The notes beneath the pieces were generated by a model. It made no database searches. It was not told where the DNA came from and saw nothing but the letters and a program-made list of their open reading frames with translations. From positions 1 through 64,000 of the forward strand of contig JANYBP010000033.1 of NCBI GenBank assembly GCA_025360745.1: a stretch of DNA of 64,000 nt, given 5' to 3'. The translations under genes were made by a program, and so were the position numbers. Each line of letters begins with the position of its first letter. Within the stretch, counting starts at the first letter, position 1. Shown here piece after piece: positions 7,344-15,300 of this stretch. The DNA is from a bacterium. Its GTDB lineage: Bacteria > Verrucomicrobiota > Kiritimatiellia > CAIKKV01 > CAIYGI01.

Positions 7344-8873
7344 ATGAAAAGCAAGCGACAACTACAGCGTAAAGACTGGCCTGAAGAAAAGATTCTTCGG
7401 AAAGGGGTAGAATCCCTTTCTAACTTGGAACTTCTGGCCACCTTTATCGGCAGTGGCGTCAAAGGAGCGGACGCCAAGAGTATTGCGCGAGCGATGCTCG
7501 CCAAACATGGTCCAGGACTTTTGACCCTTGGTGCTGGATCTCTGATGGAATTCAGGGGCATCGGAAAAACAAAGGCAGCGAAACTCAATGCTTTGTTTGA
7601 ACTAGCCTGTCGCCTCAGCGTCGGAGAGACGGGAAAGAACCTCGCCGACAGAATAGCGCAGGTAGCCGAGGGCGGACTACAATATTACCTTGCAGAACTT
7701 CTGGCCCCACCCGCGTGTTACACCCATGCTTCAGCCCCCGCGAAAGCATCCAATCGAACATGTATCGAGTTTTTCGCAGGCATTGGCCTCGTCAGGTATG
7801 CGCTCGCAAAGTGCGGTTGGTCCGTCGTGTACGCGAACGACATGGATGCAGGAAAGCAACGGATGTATTTGGACCATTTTGAAGACGACGGCACATTCGA
7901 CATTAGAGACATTCATCATGTTCCACCGCGCGAGGTGCCCTGCGCCACGTTGGCTACGGCCTCTTTCCCATGTACGGATCTTTCGCTTGCAGGCGGGCGC
8001 AAGGGACTCGAAGGAAAACACTCGTCAGCCTTCTGGGGTTTCGTTGACATAATCGACAAGATGGGCACGCGTCGACCGCCAATTGTCTTGCTGGAGAATG
8101 TTGCTGGCTTTCTTTCATCCCACGGCGGTAAAGATTTTGAGGATGCGCTTCTGGCGATGAACAAATTGGGATATTATGTTGACGCTTTCATCGTTGATGC
8201 CGCACACTTTGTGCCGCAAAGCCGAAAGCGTCTGTTCGTTATTGGAATCCGCGGAATGGCGGAATCATCGAACGACTTCGGTTTGGCTTTGGCCCAAACC
8301 GAACTACGACCGTCTGCACTGGCGTCGTTCATTGCGTCGCATCGTCACATTCGCTGGCGGCTCCGGTGCCTTCCGAAATTGCCCGCCTTGGGAAAAGCTC
8401 TTGATTCACTCATCGAAGCTGTGCCAGCAACGTCCACTCTGTGGTGGCCTGAAGAAAGAGCGGCCTATCTTCTGGGACAAATGAGTCCAAAACACAGGGA
8501 AACGGCTGAACGCATGATAGCCGCACACCGTGTTTCGTACGGAACCGTATTCCGGCGTGTGCGTCATGGCAAATGCATGGCTGAACTCCGTAGTGACGGA
8601 ATCGCCGGTTGTCTGAGAACACCGAAGGGCGGAAGCGCAAAACAAATTCTTTTTGAAGCGGGACGCGGAATGCACCGTGTACGCCTCATGACTCCGCGGG
8701 AATGCGCGCGACTGATGGGCTCAGACGATTTCACAATAAACGTGAACCACGATCAGGCGCTATTCGGTTTCGGCGATGCCGTCTGCGTGCCCGTCATAGA
8801 GTGGATTGCCGAGCACTATTTAAACCCGGTCGCCGAATCGCTTGAACCAGATCAAATCGCCGCCATCGCGTAA
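7344..8873 (+). CDS. DNA cytosine-C5 methyltransferase with N-terminal RadC-like HhH domain
   Basis: The 509-residue protein is a fusion. Residues about 8-95 resemble the N-terminal helix-hairpin-helix domain of RadC/UPF0758 ('ESLSNLELLATFIGSGVKG', 'EFRGIGKTKAAKLNALFELA'). Residues about 130-495 are a complete C5 methyltransferase: motif I 'IEFFAGIGLVRYAL', motif IV 'SFPCTDLSLAGG' (catalytic Cys210; usual PCQ is PCT), motif VI 'LLENVAGF' (Glu251), motif VIII 'QSRKRLFVIGI', a target-recognition stretch, then 'RLMTPRECARLMG' and 'FGFGDAVCVPVIEW' (motifs IX-X). The RadC JAB/MPN peptidase domain is absent. The ATG at 7344 is preferred over the in-frame TTG at 7326. The vsr and DUF4928 neighbours suggest a restriction-modification locus; the target site is unknown. 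Confidence 0.93.
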   Translation: MKSKRQLQRKDWPEEKILRKGVESLSNLELLATFIGSGVKGADAKSIARAMLAKHGPGLLTLGAGSLMEFRGIGKTKAAKLNALFELACRLSVGETGKNLADRIAQVAEGGLQYYLAELLAPPACYTHASAPAKASNRTCIEFFAGIGLVRYALAKCGWSVVYANDMDAGKQRMYLDHFEDDGTFDIRDIHHVPPREVPCATLATASFPCTDLSLAGGRKGLEGKHSSAFWGFVDIIDKMGTRRPPIVLLENVAGFLSSHGGKDFEDALLAMNKLGYYVDAFIVDAAHFVPQSRKRLFVIGIRGMAESSNDFGLALAQTELRPSALASFIASHRHIRWRLRCLPKLPALGKALDSLIEAVPATSTLWWPEERAAYLLGQMSPKHRETAERMIAAHRVSYGTVFRRVRHGKCMAELRSDGIAGCLRTPKGGSAKQILFEAGRGMHRVRLMTPRECARLMGSDDFTINVNHDQALFGFGDAVCVPVIEWIAEHYLNPVAESLEPDQIAAIA

Positions 8874-8913
8874 GGATGACTAGAACAACGTCATCAAAGA
8901 CAAGGAGAGTCAA

Positions 8914-9867
8914 ATGCCGAAGAGGAAGGCAGTACCAGTTCGATCGAGTCTTCACAAAGCGTTGGAAACCTTTGCCCTGGAGCACAACGTCAATGAAAAG
9001 GGATTTCTCTGCGTCGGCTTGTTGATCACGAATGCCGCGAAGTCTATGACCTTTCCAATTGCCGCTGAGGCGTTTATGGCGGAAAGTCGCGGCCAGGTTC
9101 GTGGTCTTGGCAAGGGCGCTGTCCAGCGCGTCCTTCGCGATCACGGAATATCTCGAGTGCTGGCTGAAGAGGGTGGTCGCACCAGTCGCGGCAGTATTCG
9201 GAACATGCAGGTTTACGTGTCTTTCTTAAACAAAGCGGCATCGCTGGAAGGTTTCAACCTTGACGACGTGGAGGCCTGGTGGATCGAACGAGTAAGAAAA
9301 TTCTTTTCAAGTAAACCATTCCGACTGCGCGTCGATCCGGCGCTGTCGTTGCGTGTCGCCGTGCGCGATATTTTGGAACAAGCAGAACGGCGCCAAAAAG
9401 AACAAAGTGGCACGATGTTCGCTGGTGCGGTCATGCAACATCTCGTCGGCGCCAAACTTGAAATCGCGCTTAATGTCGCGCTTGAACAACACGGATTTTC
9501 GGTGGCGGATGCGCCGGGCGATCGCGCAGGCGACTTTCTGATTGGCGATGTGGCGATCCATGTTACGCGAACTCCAACGGAAGCGCTTATCCGAAAGTGC
9601 GTGGCGAATCTCGAAGCAGGCTACCGTTGTTTGATCGTAACAACACAGAAGGGCGCCGTATCTGCAGAAAGCCTGGCAGAACCACAGGGTGTTGGAGACC
9701 GAATTGACCTTTTTGAGTTCGAACAGTTCCTAGCGACCAATATCTACGAATTGGGCAAGTTCGAACAGAAAGGCCGAAAAGTTACCGTGATGGAACTGGT
9801 AGAACGTTACAACGAAATCGTGCGGACTAACGAGACCGATCCGAGTCTTAGCATCGTCCTTGCGTAA
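8914..9867 (+). CDS. DUF4928 family protein, candidate restriction endonuclease
   Basis: This 317-residue protein has, from memory of the family, the conserved features of DUF4928: 'GKGAVQRVLRDHGISRVLAE', 'GGRTSRGSIRNMQVYVSFLN', 'GTMFAGAVMQHLVGAKLEIA', 'AGDFLIGDVAIHVT' and C-terminal 'ELGKFEQKGRKV' and 'RYNEIV'. The strand-rich 'GDFLIGDVAIHVT' could be a variant PD-(D/E)XK-like core, but no classical E-x-K is present, so nuclease activity is inferred from position after a C5 methyltransferase and vsr. A strong 'AAGGAG' lies seven bases before the ATG, 40 bases after the methyltransferase stop. Confidence 0.8.
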   Translation: MPKRKAVPVRSSLHKALETFALEHNVNEKGFLCVGLLITNAAKSMTFPIAAEAFMAESRGQVRGLGKGAVQRVLRDHGISRVLAEEGGRTSRGSIRNMQVYVSFLNKAASLEGFNLDDVEAWWIERVRKFFSSKPFRLRVDPALSLRVAVRDILEQAERRQKEQSGTMFAGAVMQHLVGAKLEIALNVALEQHGFSVADAPGDRAGDFLIGDVAIHVTRTPTEALIRKCVANLEAGYRCLIVTTQKGAVSAESLAEPQGVGDRIDLFEFEQFLATNIYELGKFEQKGRKVTVMELVERYNEIVRTNETDPSLSIVLA

Positions 9868-9944
9868 GATTGAAGCCGCCGAACATACGGCGTTTTAGGT
9901 TCGCAAGTCCGTGAAAACTGCGCCGGCTATGAACGGGAGAAGAC

Positions 9945-10233
9945 ATGACGATGTTTATGGACGAGGGCTTCCTCTGCTCAGAGCTGAGCCGGTGGATTGA
10001 CACTTGTCATAAAAAAACGCGAAACATTTTCCCTGGCGGCTTTAGTCACCCAGTTTGGCAGAATCCTTCTCACGGCAACAGTCAGCGTCATCACCGCGCT
10101 GGAGTCGGTAAACAGTATGTTTGAGTTACACCGCGACGAGGATTTAGAAGTTTTAAAAGGGAACCTGAAAGAGTTGTCCGGTCTTAATATAGAGCAACCT
10201 GAAATAGGCGCCAAAACATCGCCTGCAAACTAA
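9945..10233 (+). pseudogene. Small unknown gene split by a frameshift at a 7-A tract
   Basis: A well-placed 'GGGAGAAG' precedes an ATG at 9945. That frame reads about 24 plausible residues ('MTMFMDEGFLCSELSRWIDT...') up to 'CATAAAAAAACGC' (A7 at 10011-10017), then degenerates and stops at 10124. The track frame that takes over (9997-10233) continues as convincing protein ('ETFSLAALVTQFGRILLTAT') but has only a TTG start. Removing one A joins them into about 95 residues. It may be a broken gene, a phase-variable gene, a programmed +1 frameshift or a sequencing error. No family is recognised. It lies at the end of the lower-GC restriction-modification block. Confidence 0.45.
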
Positions 10234-10350
10234 TTTGTTCCCGTTCGCAGTTTGAGAAGAAACGTTTTCGTTAGGCGCTGGCTACGGGAGAAAACCATGC
10301 GTGACCACACGAACTCAATCCGCAATGCCTGACACTTTTCCACATTCATC

Positions 10351-10384
10351 CTTCAGCCTTCAGCCTTCAGTCTAATCAACCTGG
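10351..10384 (+). repeat. Interspersed 'CCTTCAGCCTTCAG' repeat, copy 1
   Basis: 'CTTCAGCCTTCAGCCTTCAG' followed by 'TCTAATCAACCTGG' ends about 13 bases before the response-regulator ATG. Closely related strings precede rhaA (35500) and mazG (59763), each just upstream of a start codon. Confidence 0.55.
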
Positions 10385-10396
10385 ACTTTCCCTCCA

Positions 10397-11155
10397 ATGA
10401 GCCGTATCCGCATACTGGTCGCCGAAGATGACCGTCATATCCGGCAGGGATTGCTCGACACGCTCGACGGCGAGGGCTACGAGGCGCTGGGCGCGGCGGA
10501 TGGAAACGAGGCGCTGCGGCTCTTCCAGACGCAGCGCGCCGACCTGGTGCTGCTGGACATCATGATGCCCGGCCGCAGCGGCTTCGATGTCTGCCGCGAA
10601 ATCCGCCGCCGCGACACGCACACGCCGATCCTGATGCTGACCGCCAAGAACGAGGAGATCGACAAGGTGCTCGGCCTTCAACTCGGCGCCGACGATTACC
10701 TCACCAAACCCTTCGGCGTCCACGAACTGCTGGCGCGCGTCGCGGCCCTGCTGCGCCGCTGCCGGCGCGGCGACGCGGCGGCGGCGGCGGATGGCGGCGG
10801 CAAGACGGACAAACTGCCGGATGTCCTGACGATGGGCGCCGCCGAAATCCACCGCAAGACCTACACGATCCGGCGCGGACGCCAGACGGCGTCAGTCACG
10901 GCGCAGGAAATGCGGGTCATCGAGGCGCTGGCGCGCCATCCCGACGAAGCGCTCAGCCGCGACCGCCTGCTGAACGAGGCCTGGGGCGTGGACTACGCCG
11001 GCACCACGCGCACGCTCGATCAGCACATCGCGCAGTTGCGCAAGAAAATCGAGGCCGACCCCGGCGATCCGCGGATCGTCGTCACCGTGCATGGCGTCGG
11101 CTACATTTACCGTTTAACGACGGTTGGCCATGCGCCGCGAATGCATCCCGGATGA
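10397..11155 (+). CDS. OmpR/PhoB-family DNA-binding response regulator (orphan)
   Basis: The 252-residue protein has a receiver domain (about 1-120; acidic pocket 'AEDD', phospho-acceptor Asp54 in 'LVLLDIMMPG', Thr82 in 'LMLTAKNEE', Lys104 in 'YLTKPF') and a winged helix-turn-helix (about 145-240: 'SVTAQEMRVIEALARHPDEA', 'DQHIAQLRKKIE', 'VVTVHGVGYIYRL'). No sensor kinase adjoins it. The last roughly 12 codons ('TTVGHAPRMHPG') run into the 3' end of the opposing AbiEii gene, and a diverged copy of the normal 3' end lies at 12286, so this C-terminus was probably replaced when the toxin-antitoxin segment entered. Confidence 0.9.
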   Translation: MSRIRILVAEDDRHIRQGLLDTLDGEGYEALGAADGNEALRLFQTQRADLVLLDIMMPGRSGFDVCREIRRRDTHTPILMLTAKNEEIDKVLGLQLGADDYLTKPFGVHELLARVAALLRRCRRGDAAAAADGGGKTDKLPDVLTMGAAEIHRKTYTIRRGRQTASVTAQEMRVIEALARHPDEALSRDRLLNEAWGVDYAGTTRTLDQHIAQLRKKIEADPGDPRIVVTVHGVGYIYRLTTVGHAPRMHPG

Positions 11156-11922
11156 AAAATCAGCGACCCGGCGGATAACGCGGCCGGGATGGTTTCTACG
11201 CTTCCCGTGAACAAAAGACCAGCCGCATCCAGAACGCAACATCCGATGGCATCTTCCGGCAGCGCGGCAACCATACTCTCCGCTTCGTTTAACAGTGCCC
11301 GCCATTTCGCGCCCAGCGCAACCGGATCGGGCGCGGTTCCGTCAAAGGCCAGCGTTTCGATTTCCTCACGCGAATAGTGGGCGGAGCGTCTGGCTTGATC
11401 CAAAATGAAAGCCGGGCTCAAGCCGGGATCCTTGCCGCACGCCGCCCAGACCAGGAAACCGAACGGCTGCAACTTTTCATGGCAGGCGATAGCATCGATC
11501 CAATCCCGCACCTCAACACGCCCGACCAGCGCCAGCACTTTGTTGGTGGCCAAATCGAACGGGTGCAGAGCCAATCCAAAGTCCGGATGCTCGATCAGAG
11601 GAAAAAAACGATAGGCGCTGTCCTGCACCCACTGGAGCAATACCCCGTCAGATCCTTTGGTAATTTCCGCCTCCACAAAGGTGGCGTATTCCCTCATCAC
11701 CTTGACCTCAAACCCTTTTCTCTCAAGGGTGATCCGGTCCGCCCGCCAAGACGCAAGCAACGCTTCCTGGGTATCGTGGAACAAATCGACATCGTACGAC
11801 CGTCGCGCCGTCTTCAGCAATTCGTTGAGCGCCGCGCCGCCGGCGACGTATTGCTCCCCGCGCGCCATACGCTCGTTCGCCAAGGTTCTGCAAACCGCTC
11901 TCTGGTATTCCGTTAGCGACAT
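11107..11922 (-). CDS. AbiEii/AbiGii-like nucleotidyltransferase toxin
   Basis: This 271-residue protein has the nucleotidyltransferase signature of AbiEii-type toxins: 'YVAGGAALNELLKTARRSYD' running into 'VDLFH' (G-G...R-S-x-D-x-D), then 'HPFDLATNKVLALVGRVEVR' followed by 'DWIDAI', which matches the family's Lys and Arg/Asp motif. Characterised relatives modify tRNA 3' ends or other RNAs with NTPs; the substrate here is unknown. It overlaps the small upstream partner by ten bases and its last codons overlap the end of the response regulator on the other strand. No AbiEi-type antitoxin (about 200 residues or more) is present. Confidence 0.83.
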   Translation of the reverse strand: MSLTEYQRAVCRTLANERMARGEQYVAGGAALNELLKTARRSYDVDLFHDTQEALLASWRADRITLERKGFEVKVMREYATFVEAEITKGSDGVLLQWVQDSAYRFFPLIEHPDFGLALHPFDLATNKVLALVGRVEVRDWIDAIACHEKLQPFGFLVWAACGKDPGLSPAFILDQARRSAHYSREEIETLAFDGTAPDPVALGAKWRALLNEAESMVAALPEDAIGCCVLDAAGLLFTGSVETIPAALSAGSLIFHPGCIRGAWPTVVKR

Positions 11923-12107
11923 TTCATCAGCTTCCTGACCGTCACATATGTTTGCCGGTCCCCATACTTCTCAAGCAACCTGGCGCAACGGATCAAATCT
12001 CCGTCGGTCCGCGGAACGAAGTCCCGGCGTAGAAACCATCCGCAGGACAGACGGTTCCTCGCCCACAGTTCGCTTACTTGTTCACGGATGACCGTTGTGA
12101 GTTCCAT
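11913..12107 (-). CDS. Small partner of the AbiEii-like toxin, putative antitoxin
   Basis: A 64-residue protein starting at the ATG at 12107 ('MELTTVIREQVSELWARNRL'). It is rich in Arg and aromatic residues, contains 'GWFLRRDFVP' and ends 'RKLMKCR'. It is co-translated with the toxin (ten-base overlap). It does not resemble AbiEi (winged helix plus C-terminal domain) but looks like the short proteins that often precede solo AbiEii genes. The antitoxin role is inferred from position only. Confidence 0.6.
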   Translation of the reverse strand: MELTTVIREQVSELWARNRLSCGWFLRRDFVPRTDGDLIRCARLLEKYGDRQTYVTVRKLMKCR

Positions 12108-12166
12108 ACAATAAACCTCTTCCAAACCCGGATTTTAACTAATCGTCATTCGCTTGTCAGTCCCAA

Positions 12167-12273
12167 ATCCTCGCCTAAGGACGTTGCGACCATGTTGCTG
12201 CCAAGTCTTTCGCCCTACGCCCACGCGGCGAAATGCTTATGGATGGAATGTCGGAACGACGTTAGGCGAGGAT
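12167..12273. repeat. 12-bp perfect inverted repeat spanning 107 bases
   Basis: 'ATCCTCGCCTAA' (12167-12178) and its exact complement 'TTAGGCGAGGAT' (12262-12273) flank 83 bases in the gap between the toxin-antitoxin pair and the macroglobulin gene. The inner part holds a second short hairpin ('TTCGCC...GGCGAA'). It could be a miniature element or the edge of an inserted segment. No transposase is present. Confidence 0.5.
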
Positions 12274-12285
12274 CAGGGTCAGTAA

Positions 12286-12345
12286 CGGATCGTTGTCACC
12301 AAGCATGGCGTAGATTATATTTACCGGAAGGGGTCAAAGCGATGA
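12286..12345 (+). pseudogene. Orphan 3' end of an OmpR-type response regulator gene
   Basis: In one frame these bases read 'RIVVTKHGVDYIYRKGSKR' followed by TGA, which is the C-terminal wing of an OmpR-type regulator. Over 41 aligned bases it differs from the 3' end of the complete regulator (around 11081-11121) at 7 positions by hand count. It overlaps the macroglobulin start by a few bases. The simplest reading is a displaced original gene end left after insertion of the AbiEii segment. Confidence 0.6.
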
Positions 12346-15300
12346 ACACAACGAACAGGTATTTTCCACCCATCGTTCGTTCCCGCCCCACGCGACGGCG
12401 GGGGATAAGCGGCATGGCGGGAATTGCGCAGGCCGCAGCTTTCCGTGTCGCGTTGTTCTGTGCGCTGGCCGGCGTCCGGAGCGCGGCGTCCGGCGCGGCA
12501 GAGCCGGAAACCGCGGCCGTCGATTATGCCGGACTGAAGGCGCAGGCCGAGGCCTATTACGCCCAGCATTCATACGCCCTGGCGCGCGATGCCTATCTGC
12601 TCGCCACCAATCTCGCTCCGTCCGCGCCCGAACGGCGTTGGACGGCCTTGCGCATCGCCGACACCCGCTGGCGCGCACAGGCCGGCAGCAAGACAGCCAA
12701 CGCCACGGCCTTCGAACAGGCGCAACGCGAACTCGACGCCCTGGTGCGCGACGTGAGCCGGGTCGAGGACCGCGACCGCGTCTGGGCCGAGGCGCAGGAA
12801 TCGCTGGGCGATTTTTTCTGGACCCGCCGCGATGGACGCGACTGGAATGCGGCCTGGCCGCGCTATGCGCAGGCGCTCGACTGGCGGGCGGGTCAAACGA
12901 ACAGCGCCGCCAACCGCGCGCGCTACCTGGAAATCGTATGGAAAGCCGCCGATAACGGACAGGACGACCCTTTCTATCGTTACGGCTGGTACGGCAACGC
13001 CCTCCCGACCCCCATCCTGGCAAACGCGGTAAAAGTGGCCCAGGACGAACCCGACCGCGCCCACGCGCACTATTTGCTGGCCATGCAGTTTATGCGCGGC
13101 AGCGACAGCTCCCAGCGCGCGCGGGCGCCGGATGAATTGGAAGCCGCCCAGGCGCCGGGTAAAAGCTGTCCCTGGTACGACGATGCGCTCTTTCATGAAG
13201 CCGAGTGGCTGGAGAACAACGGACGCATCACGCTCGACGACGACGGCAACTGGCAGCAGAAACCGGACTACAAAGGCGCCGCCACGCTCTACCGGCGCCT
13301 GCTCAAGGATTTCGCCAAGGGCGAATCGCGCTACGTCGAGGAGGCCCGCGAGCATCTCGACAAGCTCGTCAACCCCGGCCTCGGCGTCGCCGTCGGTTCG
13401 GTTTTCCTGCCCGGCTCGGAGGTCCAGTTCCAGCTCAGCAGCCGCAACCTGCCCGAGGTGCGCTTCAGCCTCCAGCATGTCGCGCTGCCCGAAGCCGTAC
13501 GCTTCGCGACCGGTGACAATTCGCTGCAGGAATGGACGCGCCATATTCCAAGCGGCGGCGAGATCGTCACCAACTGGAGCCGCGCCACCAACGGCAAGGG
13601 CGAGCATGTCCCGTTCAACGAAACCGTGCGCCTGGACGCGCCGCTCGCGCCCGGCGCCTACCTGCTCGAAGCCAGCTCCGGCACAAATCGCGCGCGCGAC
13701 GTGATCGTCGTCGGCGATATCGCGCTCGTGACAAAATGCAGCGGGCGGCAGCTCGTGGTCTATGCCTGCGATGCGCTTTCCGGCGTTCCCGTTCCCAAGA
13801 TGGCCCTGCGCTTGTGGATGCGCTACACGCAGGAGCGGCAGTCGCGCTTCGAGTCGCGCGATGGTGTGACCGACGAGGACGGCCTGGCGAAGTTCGACCT
13901 CAGCCGCAACCGTGACAACCGCGACAACACATTCCTGATTCTCGCCCAATCCGGCGGCCGTCAGGCCTTTACTTTCGCCGGGAGTTACTGGTATTCCCCC
14001 ACCCCGGACGCCTGGAAACTCTACGCATTCACCGACCGCCCCGCCTACCGGCCGGGCGACGAGGTGAAGTGGAAACTGATTGCCAGGCAAACCACCCCGG
14101 AGGGCGGCTTCCTCACACCCGCCAATCAGCCACTGCACTACCGCATCCGCGACCCGCGCGGGCAGACCATGCGGGAGGCGGACTTCACCACCTCCGCCTT
14201 CGGCAGTTACGCCGGCAGTTTCACGATGGCCTCCAATCAGCCGCTCGGCGAATATACGGTCGAGTTCTGGACCGGCCCCGGTCAGGCCGCGCACATCGGC
14301 CAGGCCGCGCTTTTCCGCATGGAGGAGTACAAACTACCCGAGTTCCGCGTCACCGTCCGCACGCCGGAGGAAAACGGCCGGCGGCAGACCTTCCGCCTGG
14401 GCGACACCGTATCGGCCGAGATCCAGTGCGAACTCTACGCCGGCGGTCCGGTGGCCAACGCCACTTGCGAGGTGCTGGTTCGCCAGCGCCCCTTCTTCCG
14501 CTATTGGCGGCGTCCCCATGACTTCGACTGGTACTACGCCGACATGCAGCCGAATTTCAACCGCGGCTTCAACGAGGGCGCCATCGTGAAACGCGAAACG
14601 CTGCGCACCGATGCCCAGGGACGCGCGCAGATCGCCTTCGACACGCCGCGCGACGGCGGGCAGGATCTGGAGTACAGCTTCGAGGCGCGCGTCACCGACG
14701 CCTCGCGACGCGAGATCGCCGGCGCGGGCATCGTCCGCGTCACGCGCCAGCGTTACTACGCCAACCTCGAGCCCGACCACCAGCTCTACCGTCCGCAGGA
14801 CCGCGTGCGCATGACCGTCAGCGCCGGCGACGCCAACGAACAACCGGTGCAGGTCGCGGGCGTGGTCAAGGTCCAGCGCAGCCGCTGGGTCGAAGTCTGG
14901 CGCTCGCCCGAGGGACGCGAAGTCACCGGTACAGCCCTGCGCGATGCGCGGCGCGCCTGCGCAACCTTCCCGCCCACCCCGGCGCCCGGCAAGGCGGGCT
15001 GGGCGCAACTGCGCTGCGGCTACGAATCGGAACCCGTGCTCGAACGTCCGCTCGACCTCGACAGCCAGGGCCGGGCGGAATTCACCTTCACGCCCGACCG
15101 CGAGGGCTACTACCGCGTCAGCTGGCGCGGCAAACAAAAGGGCGAACCCTCGGTCAGCGCCGAGAGCACCGTCTGGGTCGCCACCGAGTCCAGCGCCGAC
15201 CTGGGCTACCGCCACGGCGGCCTGCAGATCGTCGCCGACAGCGATACCTTCCGCGAAGGCCAGTCGGCCCCGATCATGCTCTCGGCCCCCAACGGCGGCG

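Noticed and set aside
9997-10233. Stand-alone 78-residue gene starting with TTG
   Set aside because: It has no ribosome site and a TTG start in the middle of a plausible upstream frame. Treated instead as the second part of a frameshifted gene.
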